DNA of 64,000 nucleotides from Zhongshania aliphaticivorans (lineage in GTDB: Bacteria > Pseudomonadota > Gammaproteobacteria > Pseudomonadales > Spongiibacteraceae): the NCBI RefSeq assembly GCF_902705875.1, contig NZ_CACSIK010000001.1, forward strand, positions 124,001 to 188,000, read 5' to 3'. Both the position numbers and the translations under genes were made by a program. This document shows, piece by piece, positions 47,320-55,936 of the stretch (position 1 is the first letter of the stretch; each line of letters starts with the position of its first letter). The notes below the pieces were generated by a model. That model was not told the origin of the DNA. It saw nothing but the letters and a program-made list of their open reading frames with translations, and did not search any database.

Positions 47320-48701
47320 TGTCTGATTATCACTTGAGCACTAAAACGTTGCGTCCTGTGTTGGTCAAGCTGGGTTGTTCTATCGCTCTCGGTGTAGCCA
47401 CAGTGTTTGCCATGCCTATTGTAAGTTCATCCTTGCAACCAGTGCTTGGTACGCACAGCGTGGGCATTGCCCACGCAGCTGAGAAAAGTGAAAAGCCCAA
47501 GCGAAGCACACGCAGAACGCCAGCTATCCGCGCTAAAGTTTATGAAAAATTAAATGAAGCACAGATGGCGGCAGACGAGAAAAAATACAATGAAGCTATT
47601 AGGTTGCTCAATGAGCTCCGCGATAAAGAAGGCCGGAACTCGCTGAATAGCTATGAGCTTGCAAACCTCTACAATATGTATGCGTTTATCTACTTCACTC
47701 AAGAGAAGTATGAGCAAGCGTTAGATGCTTATCGTAACGTGGTAAAGCAGCCGGATATTCCGGAGGCGATGGAGTTAAATACCAAGTACACCATTGCACA
47801 GCTTTACTTCGTGAAAGAGGATTACAAAGGTGGTGTAAGCACGCTTTTAGAGTGGTTTAAAGCGAAGCAAGCTTTGGGTGAAGATCCAGGTGCTGGCGCT
47901 TACTCTTTGCTTGCGCAAGGATACTACCAGCTTAAGGACTTAGATCGCGCGTTAAAGTATATTGAAGTTGCTATCAATGACTACACTAGCCGTGGAAAGG
48001 TTCCTAAAGAGCAGTGGTGGGGATTACAGCGCTATTTGTATTATGAAAAGAATGATATCAAGCGCGTTGCAGCAATTCTTGAAGAAACGCTGAAGCATTA
48101 CCAGAAGAAAGCCTACTGGCTGCAGTTGTCATCAATGTACAACGAGCTAAAAATGGATTCTAAAGCGACTGCCGCGATGGAAACCGCTTACACCGAAGGT
48201 GTTCTGGATAATGACAAAGAGCTGATTAATATGGCCTACCTCTTCCTGTCTCAGGAAGTGCCATATAAAGCAGCGAAAGTGCTTGATCAAGCAATTAAGA
48301 AAGGTGATGTTCCTGCGACGTCTAAAAACCTTGAGTTATTAGGTAATGCATGGCGCCAAGCTCAAGAGTTAAAAAAGGCGATCCCAGAAATGGAGAAGGC
48401 CGCAGCAAAATCTGATAAAGGTGAGTTGTGGTCCCGCTTAGGTAATATCTATCTTGATAACGATCAGTTTGATAAGGCTGAAAAAGCCATTGAAAACGCG
48501 TTTAAGAAAGGTGATCTAAAGCGTCCAGATACAGCCTATCTAGTTCTAGGAATGGCGCGTTTTAATCTTCAAGAATACGAAGGTGCGCGTAAAGCATTCA
48601 AAGAAGCAGCTAAATCAGAGAAGTCGGCTGATTATGCCAAGCAGTGGATGCAGTTCATGACCAAGGAGCTTGAGCGTCAAGAAGCGCTTAAAGATGGTTG
48701 A
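47316..48701 (+). CDS. TPR-repeat exported protein closing the TonB2-type operon
   Basis: 461 residues. A long N-terminal signal/anchor (about 18-50, ending GIAHAAEKSEK) precedes tetratricopeptide repeats across about 70-450 (NSYELANLYNMYAFIYFTQEKYEQALDAYRN, GELWSRLGNIYLDNDQFDKAEKAIENAF, AYLVLGMARFNLQEYEGARKAFKEA). TPR proteins occur at the end of TonB2 operons in Vibrio and relatives; the function is unknown, presumably scaffolding in the periplasm. It overlaps tonB by 4 nt and is followed by a terminator. Confidence 0.88.
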   Translation: MMSDYHLSTKTLRPVLVKLGCSIALGVATVFAMPIVSSSLQPVLGTHSVGIAHAAEKSEKPKRSTRRTPAIRAKVYEKLNEAQMAADEKKYNEAIRLLNELRDKEGRNSLNSYELANLYNMYAFIYFTQEKYEQALDAYRNVVKQPDIPEAMELNTKYTIAQLYFVKEDYKGGVSTLLEWFKAKQALGEDPGAGAYSLLAQGYYQLKDLDRALKYIEVAINDYTSRGKVPKEQWWGLQRYLYYEKNDIKRVAAILEETLKHYQKKAYWLQLSSMYNELKMDSKATAAMETAYTEGVLDNDKELINMAYLFLSQEVPYKAAKVLDQAIKKGDVPATSKNLELLGNAWRQAQELKKAIPEMEKAAAKSDKGELWSRLGNIYLDNDQFDKAEKAIENAFKKGDLKRPDTAYLVLGMARFNLQEYEGARKAFKEAAKSEKSADYAKQWMQFMTKELERQEALKDG

Positions 48702-48725
48702 TATTCAACTATTTAGACTTTGATT

Positions 48726-48750
48726 AAGGCACCTTCGGGTGCCTTTTTTG
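48726..48750 (+). terminator. Rho-independent terminator of the TonB2-type operon
   Basis: Perfect 8-bp stem AAGGCACC/GGTGCCTT with a stable TTCG loop and TTTTTTG, 25 nt after the TPR gene stop. Confidence 0.93.
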
Positions 48751-48825
48751 TGTCTGGATAATGGACATCTATATATACCCTTTCTATAGTTTTAATAAAC
48801 GTTACTTGCCTGAGCAGTATTAAGT

Positions 48826-49809
48826 ATGAGTCGCAGGATAATACTTTTAATAAAGTTGGCGTGTGTGTTGTTTGCGGTCGCAGAACCAGCTTTTGCAAAG
48901 GAATCAGTCGATGGAGCAAATAATGGCGATGGCTTTATCAGCAGAACACTGACAAACGCAGAGACGACAAGGGATTTTTGGGCTGAGCGGTGGGTCGATT
49001 TTGCAGAGGGTGTTGATTACTATTTTTCAAGTGAGCACGCGCCACCCGATTACAAAAATGAAAGCTATTTAAAGCTTCAATTTAAGCAAACTTGGGAGGA
49101 GCGCGGCGACATTCAAACGGATTTCCGAGTTAAGGCAAAAGTTGATTTACCAAATACACAGCGAAAAGCGAAATTGTTTTTTAGTAGTGATGAATATAGT
49201 GATAATTCCTTAGAGGAGAGAGTCAGGAGTAACTCTACGGGTGAGCGGTTACGACGAAAGGATTCGGTCTCGGGCATAGAAATAACACCAGATAGCGAGT
49301 GGCATAAATGGCAGCGCTCGGCTAGGTTGGGGGTTAAGTTACGGGTGCCGCTAGTGACGTTTGGACGCTACCGTCTTAGGCGGCCTATGGAAAAATGGGG
49401 GCAATGGTCTCCAGAGTTCACCCAAGAAGTGTGGTATTTTTCTGACCGAGGTTGGGGTGAGACGAGTGAGCTAAACGTGCAGCGCCCACTGGGATTAAAA
49501 TTAAGACTACGTTATTTAACCATTTTGGAATTTGAAGATAAGAATGATTATTTTGAAAATGTCCATGTTTTGTCATTAAATCAGGCCTTATCCCAACGCT
49601 CTTCACTTGAATATCGGATTGGGGGAATATTGTCTACAGAGTTTCGTACTCAAATGTCGGCTTATTTTGTGGGTGCTAGTTACAGTTATAACTTGCATGA
49701 AGACTGGATCTTTATAGCGGCAAGTCCTGAAGTGTTTTTTCCAAAGGATGAAGGCTGGGACGCGGAGGCGAGTTTTACCATTAAGCTGGATATTTACTTC
49801 TCTAATTAG
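48826..49809 (+). CDS. Putative outer-membrane beta-barrel protein, unknown family
   Basis: 327 residues with a signal peptide (1-24, ...AEPAFA). The mature protein is rich in alternating hydrophobic/polar strands with aromatic ends (ESYLKLQFKQTWEERGDIQTDFRVKAKVDL, FTQEVWYFSDRGWGETSELNVQR, LEYRIGGILSTEFRTQMSAYFVGASYSY, FTIKLDIYFSN), the texture of an outer-membrane barrel. I cannot name the family. It lies 124 nt after the TonB2-type operon but beyond that operon's terminator, so it probably has its own promoter. Codon use is ordinary, unlike the operon before it. Confidence 0.65.
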   Translation: MSRRIILLIKLACVLFAVAEPAFAKESVDGANNGDGFISRTLTNAETTRDFWAERWVDFAEGVDYYFSSEHAPPDYKNESYLKLQFKQTWEERGDIQTDFRVKAKVDLPNTQRKAKLFFSSDEYSDNSLEERVRSNSTGERLRRKDSVSGIEITPDSEWHKWQRSARLGVKLRVPLVTFGRYRLRRPMEKWGQWSPEFTQEVWYFSDRGWGETSELNVQRPLGLKLRLRYLTILEFEDKNDYFENVHVLSLNQALSQRSSLEYRIGGILSTEFRTQMSAYFVGASYSYNLHEDWIFIAASPEVFFPKDEGWDAEASFTIKLDIYFSN

Positions 49810-50096
49810 TGAAGTAATGATGATGAGTTAAATTTTAGCGATATATGGAGTGTTTTTGAGCGCACTGAGTTGGCGCGATGTATGCTAGCTCGTTATAAGG
49901 AAATAGGTATCTGGGATCATCACGGTTCAAGACTTGCTTTACGTTAAGATAAAGCATGTAAAAATTTGTCGCGGCTTTGTAAAGGATGCAGGCTATAATT
50001 GCCGGCTGTTTACTATCTGGTGGTGGCAGGGTGTAGTGATGTTATATTAAATTTCAACCAGATTAAGACGTAGATGCGGTATTCGCAGGAGAAGTA

Positions 50097-53000
50097 ATGA
50101 CAATTCGCGTGGCTATTCACCATAAGACCTACTACAGCTTTGACCGCTTAGTAAATCTTTCTCCCCATGTAATACGCTTACGGCCAGCGCCGCACAGCCG
50201 AACACCGATCCATAGTTATAGTATGAAAGTGGTGCCAGAAACCCACTTTCTAAACTGGCAGCAAGATGCTTTTGGTAATTATTTAGCACGTTTAGTCTTT
50301 CCAGAAAAAACTGAAAAGTTTTCGATTGAAGTCGAAGTTATTGCGGATATGACCGTAATAAATCCCTTTGATTTTTTCGTTGAAGAATACGCTGAGAAAT
50401 TTCCTTTCTATTATAAAAAACAGCTCAAAAAAGAGTTGGCACCTTATTTGGCAAAAGAAAAGCAAGGTAAGTTGTTCAATAAGCTACTTAAATCAATCTC
50501 TACCACTAAACGGCCAATGAACGATTTTTTGGTTGAGGTGAATCAAATCCTTGAGAAAGAGATTGAATACTGCCTGCGTTTTGAACCTGGCGTCCAAGAT
50601 CCAGAAGAGACTTTGCAGCTGAAAAAAGGGTCTTGCCGTGACTCCGCATGGCTGGCTGTTCAGTTATTTCGTCATCTAGGTATCGCGGCAAGGTTTGCGT
50701 CAGGCTATTTAGTACAGCTGACATCTGATGAAAAATCATTGGATGGCCCTAGTGGTCCTGAGGAGGATTTCACCGATTTACACGCGTGGTGTGAGGTTTA
50801 CATACCCGGTGCGGGATGGATTGGTCTTGACCCTACATCGGGGCTGTTTGCTAGCGAAGGGCATATTCCGTTGGCATGCACACCTGACCCTGTGTCTGCG
50901 GCACCCATAGAGGGCTTTACCGACGAGTGTGAAGTTGAGTTTGATTACACCAATGTAGTTGAGCGGGTTCATGAAGACCCTCGAGTTACCAAGCCATATA
51001 GCGATGACCAGTGGGCTGATATTTTATTACTGGGCGAGCAAGTTGATGTTGATTTTGCAAAAAATGATGTACGTCTCACCATGGGTGGCGAACCGACGTT
51101 TGTCTCTGTTGATGACATGGAGTCTGCGCAGTGGAATATCGATGCACTGGGCGCTGAAAAACTAAGTCTTGCTAAAACATTGCTTTTAAAACTACGCAAT
51201 CATTTTGCGCCGCAGGGTCTGCTTCATTATGGGCAAGGAAAGTGGTATCCCGGTGAAGAGGTGCCGCGTTGGGCCTTAGGTTTATTTTGGCGTAAAGATA
51301 ATGAGCCAATATGGACTGATCCCGAGCTATTAGCCCGAGTTGACAAGGACTATGGCCATAATGTTGCCACGTCTGAAAAATTTGCGTTAAGTTTAATCGA
51401 GAAATTAAGTTTAGCGAAAGAATACGCTCAGCCAGCTTATGAAGATGCCTTGTACTATCTTCTTCAAGAGCAAAAGATTCCTAAAAATATCGATATTTTG
51501 GCCTCAAAAATCAATGATGATTTAGGCCGTCGACGTCTTGCTCGATTGTTGGAGCAAGGCTTTAAAGATCCAACCGGTTATCTCGTTCCATTGGCCTGGG
51601 AGCCAGTGACTGGCGAGTGGGTCAGCAGTATTTGGAATGTGAAGCGGGAGCGTTTGATATTAACGCCGGGCGACTCACCCATGGGACTTAGGTTGCCGCT
51701 GGGAGACCTTCCAGAGTTAGCTGAGCCGGAGATTCAGCCGGACAGAGACCCGTTTGAAGAGCGCAGCCCCTTGCAGCCGCGGCAAGAAATCCAATTCCCT
51801 CATGAAGCCAAAGTTCCACGACCGCAAAAGCTACAGAGCGCGGCAAAAGTGCTGGAAGAAAAGCTGAAAGGCCCACAAGCCATTGTTAGAACGGCAATGT
51901 GTATTGAGTCTAGAGGCGGTAAAGTCCATATATTCATGCCTCCATTACATAGTCTTGAGCATTATATTGAGCTTGTGGCAGCGATTGAGGAGACAGCGAA
52001 GGAGCAGAGTGTTCCCGTTATTTTGGAGGGCTATGAGCCGCCAAGAGACCCGCGTATTCAAAAGTTATTGGTGACGCCCGACCCTGGTGTTATCGAGGTT
52101 AATGTTCACCCAAAATCAAGCTGGAAAGAGTTGGTAGACAATACCATTGAGCTTTACAGCGCTGCACGTGAATCTCGTCTAGCGGCAGAGAAATTTATGC
52201 TAGATGGTCGTCACACCGGTACCGGTGGGGGGAATCACATTACCTTAGGTGGTGTCACACCGAGTGATAGTCCTATTTTGCGCCGCCCGGATTTACTTCG
52301 GAGTTTAGTGACGTTTTGGCAGCACCATCCAAGTTTGTCGTATATATTTTCTAGCGCATTTATCGGGCCGACCAGTCAGGCACCCCGTGCTGATGAAGGT
52401 CGTGATGAAATGATGTATGAAATGGAAATTGCATTTCAGCAAATGCCTGACGGACTTGCCGAGCAGCCTTGGTTGGTCGACAGGCTAATGCGCAACCTAT
52501 TGATTGATATCACGGGTAATACACATCGAGCGGAATTTTGTATCGATAAATTATATGCACCAGGTAGCGCGACGGGCCGTTTAGGGATTTTAGAGTTCCG
52601 CGGTTTTGAAATGCCACCCCATAGTCGCATGTCATTGGTACAGGCCTTATTAATAAGAACCCTAGTCGCTCGTTTTTGGAATGAGCCGTATAAAAAACCA
52701 CTGGTTCGCTGGGGGACGGCGTTACACGATAAGTTTATGTTGCCGCATTATTTATGGCAGGACATGAAAGACGTTGTTGCCGATTTGGAGCATGCTGGGT
52801 ATCCATTCAAAGCCGACTGGTTGCTGCCTTTTGAGGAATTCCGTTTTCCACACTACGGCCGCGTGAAACTTGATGAAATAGAAATCGAATTGCGCTGGGC
52901 TGTTGAACCTTGGAATGTGTTGGGTGAAGAAATTGGTAGTTTCGGTACGGCAAGGTATGTGGACTCTTCGGTAGAGCGTTTACAGGTTAAGTTAAGCGGT

Positions 53001-53459
53001 TTAACAGATAGTCGTTATGTTCTAGCCTGTAATGGCCGTAGAGTGCCTTTGGCCAACACAGGACGGCATGGTGAATATGTCGCGGGTGTGCGTTACCGAG
53101 CTTGGGCGCCACCATCGGCTTTACACCCTACTATTGGTGTACATACGCCATTGGTGTTCGACTTAATCGATACTTGGACGGGGCGCTCTATTGGTGGTTG
53201 TAGTTACCATGTATCGCACCCTGGCGGTCGAACCTACGAAACCTTCCCGGTAAATGCATTCGAGGCTGAGTCGCGTCGTGGTAATCGCTTTAGTACGGTC
53301 GCGCATACCCCCGGGCCCTATACGCCAAGACCGGATTTAGATGCTGTTCGAGAGTTTTTCTCTGAGCCACCTCGGCCGATGGCGCCACCTCCTGAAGAGT
53401 CACCGGGTGAATACCCGCATACGCTCGATTTACGACGCAAGCCCAACTGGACGGGTTAG
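50097..53459 (+). CDS. Transglutaminase-like / DUF2126 fusion protein
   Basis: 1120 residues. Bact_transglu_N (about 1-85), a transglutaminase core with Cys180 in KKGSCRDSAWL, His229 in DLHAWCEVYIPG and Asp245 in GLDPT, and then DUF2126 to the end (GGEPTFVSVDD near 325, GTGGGNHITLGG, LLIDITGNTHRAEFCIDKLY, FEMPPHSRMSLVQALL). The DUF2126 part resembles a carboxylate-amine ligase fold. The family is usually encoded with alpha-E and circularly permuted ATP-grasp genes; none is next to it here. It may form or cleave amide bonds, substrate unknown. CAGGAG precedes the start by 6 nt. Confidence 0.9.
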   Translation: MTIRVAIHHKTYYSFDRLVNLSPHVIRLRPAPHSRTPIHSYSMKVVPETHFLNWQQDAFGNYLARLVFPEKTEKFSIEVEVIADMTVINPFDFFVEEYAEKFPFYYKKQLKKELAPYLAKEKQGKLFNKLLKSISTTKRPMNDFLVEVNQILEKEIEYCLRFEPGVQDPEETLQLKKGSCRDSAWLAVQLFRHLGIAARFASGYLVQLTSDEKSLDGPSGPEEDFTDLHAWCEVYIPGAGWIGLDPTSGLFASEGHIPLACTPDPVSAAPIEGFTDECEVEFDYTNVVERVHEDPRVTKPYSDDQWADILLLGEQVDVDFAKNDVRLTMGGEPTFVSVDDMESAQWNIDALGAEKLSLAKTLLLKLRNHFAPQGLLHYGQGKWYPGEEVPRWALGLFWRKDNEPIWTDPELLARVDKDYGHNVATSEKFALSLIEKLSLAKEYAQPAYEDALYYLLQEQKIPKNIDILASKINDDLGRRRLARLLEQGFKDPTGYLVPLAWEPVTGEWVSSIWNVKRERLILTPGDSPMGLRLPLGDLPELAEPEIQPDRDPFEERSPLQPRQEIQFPHEAKVPRPQKLQSAAKVLEEKLKGPQAIVRTAMCIESRGGKVHIFMPPLHSLEHYIELVAAIEETAKEQSVPVILEGYEPPRDPRIQKLLVTPDPGVIEVNVHPKSSWKELVDNTIELYSAARESRLAAEKFMLDGRHTGTGGGNHITLGGVTPSDSPILRRPDLLRSLVTFWQHHPSLSYIFSSAFIGPTSQAPRADEGRDEMMYEMEIAFQQMPDGLAEQPWLVDRLMRNLLIDITGNTHRAEFCIDKLYAPGSATGRLGILEFRGFEMPPHSRMSLVQALLIRTLVARFWNEPYKKPLVRWGTALHDKFMLPHYLWQDMKDVVADLEHAGYPFKADWLLPFEEFRFPHYGRVKLDEIEIELRWAVEPWNVLGEEIGSFGTARYVDSSVERLQVKLSGLTDSRYVLACNGRRVPLANTGRHGEYVAGVRYRAWAPPSALHPTIGVHTPLVFDLIDTWTGRSIGGCSYHVSHPGGRTYETFPVNAFEAESRRGNRFSTVAHTPGPYTPRPDLDAVREFFSEPPRPMAPPPEESPGEYPHTLDLRRKPNWTG

Positions 53460-53477
53460 GTTTACTCAATAATTACC

Positions 53478-53513
53478 GCTCGCAATAGTTTGAGATTCAG
53501 TACTGTTGCGAGC
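53478..53513 (+). repeat. Inverted repeat after the DUF2126 gene
   Basis: GCTCGCAA and TTGCGAGC, perfect 8-bp arms with a 20-nt loop, followed by CAGCCCCC rather than a T tract, so not a canonical terminator. Confidence 0.6.
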
Positions 53514-53535
53514 AGCCCCCCTCCAGACGGACGAC

Positions 53536-53587
53536 ATTCTCACTGCTGTAATTCCCTTAGAATTACGGCATACATAGCTGTGAGAAT
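53536..53587 (+). promoter_or_regulatory. Long hairpin covering the leader of the deazaflavin-type gene
   Basis: An outer 8-bp stem (ATTCTCAC with GTGAGAAT) continues into an inner 11-bp stem (TGCTGTAATTC with GAATTACGGCA, one U-G) closed by a 5-nt loop; a 9-nt bulge lies on the 3' side. It ends 6 nt before the ATG at 53594. The only Shine-Dalgarno-like bases (GTGAGA) lie inside the outer stem, so translation may be controlled by it. No T tract follows. Confidence 0.6.
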
Positions 53588-53593
53588 ACCTTC

Positions 53594-54088
53594 ATGCCCA
53601 ATAAACTCGACTACGTGAAAACTCGCCGGGAAGATGTCGACGAGATTCCCTTGAAATGGCAAAGGCTAATTCAGCGAGTAATGAAGCATTACACTCGCTT
53701 TAATGTATGGGTATATAAGAAAAGTGGAGGCCGGTTATTAAAAAATTTCCCCGGTGGTTTCCCCATTTGTATTGTCGGCATGACGGGGCGGAAAAGCGGT
53801 ACACGTCGAGAAATTGCATTAATTCACTTGCCCTGGGGAAATAATAAACTCCTAGTCGCCTCTCAAGGGGGGATGGAAAAACACCCTCAGTGGTATTTCA
53901 ATATTGCCGCTAAACCAGAGATCGATATTATGGTTCGTGGGGATAAAAGAAACTATTCAGCTCGTCAGGCTAATGACGAGGAGAAGCGTGAGCTGTGGCC
54001 TCACTTATTGGGTTTATATCCTGACTTTGATGAGTATCAGGCAAGAACAGACCGTGATATTCCAGTCTTTATTTGTGAGCCGGCCTAG
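53594..54088 (+). CDS. Nitroreductase/deazaflavin-dependent (DUF385-type) oxidoreductase
   Basis: 164 residues. The DUF385/DDN split-barrel signature is clear: FPICIVGMTGRKSGTRREIALIHLPWGNNKLLVASQGGMEKHPQWYFNIAAKPEIDI (about 56-112), with the T-G-R-K-S-G-x-x-R cofactor loop and the N-x-x-A-x-P motif. The family binds deazaflavin F420 or, in some members, other cofactors and lipids; the substrate is unknown. It sits behind a long hairpin that contains its only Shine-Dalgarno-like bases, and is 35 nt before a membrane-protein gene on the same strand. Confidence 0.85.
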   Translation: MPNKLDYVKTRREDVDEIPLKWQRLIQRVMKHYTRFNVWVYKKSGGRLLKNFPGGFPICIVGMTGRKSGTRREIALIHLPWGNNKLLVASQGGMEKHPQWYFNIAAKPEIDIMVRGDKRNYSARQANDEEKRELWPHLLGLYPDFDEYQARTDRDIPVFICEPA

Positions 54089-54123
54089 CCTGTAGAAAGA
54101 TAATAAAAAAAGGATTGTTAGTG

Positions 54124-54567
54124 ATGGACAGATCGCGTGCGCTCGAGGAGCAGCGTCAATTAGCTTTTCATGGTGTCGTTATTTTGCTGCTTGGCTTAAT
54201 GGCTGGAATAGGGTTTTCTGTAGCGGCTGCAACTGCTGAGGTGAGCAACCCTTCATACGGAGCGTGGCGCTTTGCGCATATGGAAGGGCTGCTTAATGGT
54301 GTCCTTGTGCTCGCGGTAGCGGGGGTGTGGTTACGTATGAATTTAGATGGCAGGGGAATACATTTAGCTCGCTATCTTTTGGTGTTGGGTTGTTATGCTA
54401 ATATCATAGGGCCAATCATAAATGCCCTGTTCATTGGCAAGCGCCTGATTGTACCGGAGACTAACTTTGAAGCGTTTGTGGTCTATGGTTTTTATATTCC
54501 AGGTACGCTGCCGCTTATTTCTTTTGTCATTTTTGCATTTAACTTATTTGCTCGTAGGCGGCCGTAA
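54124..54567 (+). CDS. Four-helix membrane protein resembling styrene-oxide isomerase
   Basis: 147 residues with four hydrophobic helices (about 15-35, 58-75, 86-106, 121-140). Its second-helix text WRFAHMEGLLNGVLVLAVAG, then ARYLLVLGCYANI, recalls styrene-oxide isomerase, which has a W-x-x-A-H-x-G-x-L-N-G-type segment and a later W-A-N motif around a haem site. I judge this from memory of the family, so it is a proposal rather than an assignment. ATG at 54124 is used; GTG at 54121 has better spacing from AAAGGA and is possible. It is convergent with the Fe-S flavin oxidoreductase gene. Confidence 0.55.
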   Translation: MDRSRALEEQRQLAFHGVVILLLGLMAGIGFSVAAATAEVSNPSYGAWRFAHMEGLLNGVLVLAVAGVWLRMNLDGRGIHLARYLLVLGCYANIIGPIINALFIGKRLIVPETNFEAFVVYGFYIPGTLPLISFVIFAFNLFARRRP

Positions 54568-54571
54568 AGTA

Positions 54572-55762
54572 TTAGCTTGGGAACTGGGTGCAATGAATAC
54601 CCTGAGTGCTTTCAATTGTACTTATACAGTCGTTACAGTGGGTGCAGCGGCTAACAAAGTCTGATTTTGCGCGAGCTTGATGGGGCAAGTCAGGGTCGCT
54701 TAAAAGTGTTCTGCCTAACTGAATAAAATCAAAGCCTTGCTCCATCAGGGTCATAAAGCTGGTGTTACTGCTAGCTCCGCCAACATAAATCATCTTGCAA
54801 GATACTGCCTCGCGTATACGTTTTGCGTGCTGTAAAAAATAGAGTTCGGAATAGGGGTAGTTTTTAAACATGGATTTACCCATCAGGCGAAGCAATAAGC
54901 GCATTAGCGGGCTTTTTTCTGTGCGCAACATGCCGGGAAGTATATTGCCACCCCGAAACATGATCATGGGGTTCATCGTGCTGCTGCCGCCACTCGTGAT
55001 AATACCGTCGATCCCAGCTTTATCTAAAAATTTACACATCGCAATGGCTTCATCGTAGTGAAGTCCACCACGGACGCCTTCTGTCATGCTTATTTTCCCA
55101 AGCAAGGGGAAGTCATCACCCACCGCATCACGTACTGCCGCTAATACCTGTAATGGTAGGCGCATTCTATTTTCTAGGTTGCCCCCATATTGATCTCGGC
55201 GTTTATTGGTTTTGGGACTAATAAACTGGCATAAACCGTAGCCATGCCCGAAATGGATTTCCAAGGCATCAAAGCCAACCGACTTCATGAAGATGGCTGC
55301 TTGATGATAACTTTTAATAAGAGACTCAATATCATCAAGCGTCATTGCGTCGCAAAATAGCATGCCACGGGACAGCCCCAAGCCATTTATACCAAAACTA
55401 GGACCAAGGGGGCGGCGACGTTGAAGCTCCTTGTTTTTGGAGAAGCCACCGCAGTGCCCCATTTGCCCAGATACCTTTGTACCACGCTGATGTAGGTCGG
55501 CGATTAAAGCAGTAAGTTCTGGGCGAATGCCTTCGTGCATGTACATCATGTTTTCGTTAAGGCGACCGTCATTTTCAACCGCGCAATAGCCGAGTGTGGT
55601 CATTGCAATGTCGCCATCGGCAAGCTTGCCGTGAAAATTGTTCAAGTTGGCACCAGGAACCCCGCCCGGCGTCATGTTCTCGAAGGTGCCAGCTTTGATA
55701 AAGCGATTCTTCAACTGAAGGCTGTTGATTGATGCTGGGGATAGGTAGTCGGCATGACTCAT
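54572..55762 (-). CDS. NADH:flavin oxidoreductase (Old Yellow Enzyme family) with Fe-S motif
   Basis: 396 residues. FMN TIM barrel: LKNRFIKAGTFENM at the N-terminus, the active-site region GHCGGFSKNK, ALEIHFGHGYGLCQFISPKTNKRRDQYGGNLENR (catalytic His/Tyr region) and FIQLGRTLLSDPDLP. A C-terminal CTHCNDC...C cluster (C-x2-C-x2-C-x11-C) looks like a 4Fe-4S site, as in 2,4-dienoyl-CoA reductase, but the FAD/NAD domains that follow in that enzyme are missing. Electrons must therefore arrive from elsewhere. Substrate unknown. Transcribed alone on the minus strand. Confidence 0.88.
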   Translation of the reverse strand: MSHADYLSPASINSLQLKNRFIKAGTFENMTPGGVPGANLNNFHGKLADGDIAMTTLGYCAVENDGRLNENMMYMHEGIRPELTALIADLHQRGTKVSGQMGHCGGFSKNKELQRRRPLGPSFGINGLGLSRGMLFCDAMTLDDIESLIKSYHQAAIFMKSVGFDALEIHFGHGYGLCQFISPKTNKRRDQYGGNLENRMRLPLQVLAAVRDAVGDDFPLLGKISMTEGVRGGLHYDEAIAMCKFLDKAGIDGIITSGGSSTMNPMIMFRGGNILPGMLRTEKSPLMRLLLRLMGKSMFKNYPYSELYFLQHAKRIREAVSCKMIYVGGASSNTSFMTLMEQGFDFIQLGRTLLSDPDLPHQARAKSDFVSRCTHCNDCISTIESTQGIHCTQFPS

Positions 55763-55936
55763 GGTTCTACCCTTTTTTATTATATTGGGTGGTGTTTGGC
55801 TCTATTGTCGATGTGGCGGGCTATGAATTGAATACTCAGTTCGGGCGAGGTGATGAGCTAATGAAAAAAGTTTTATGGCAGCGCGGGGAGTAAATGCTGG
55901 GTAATGAGGAGGGCTGCCGCCGTAGCGGCAACGGAA

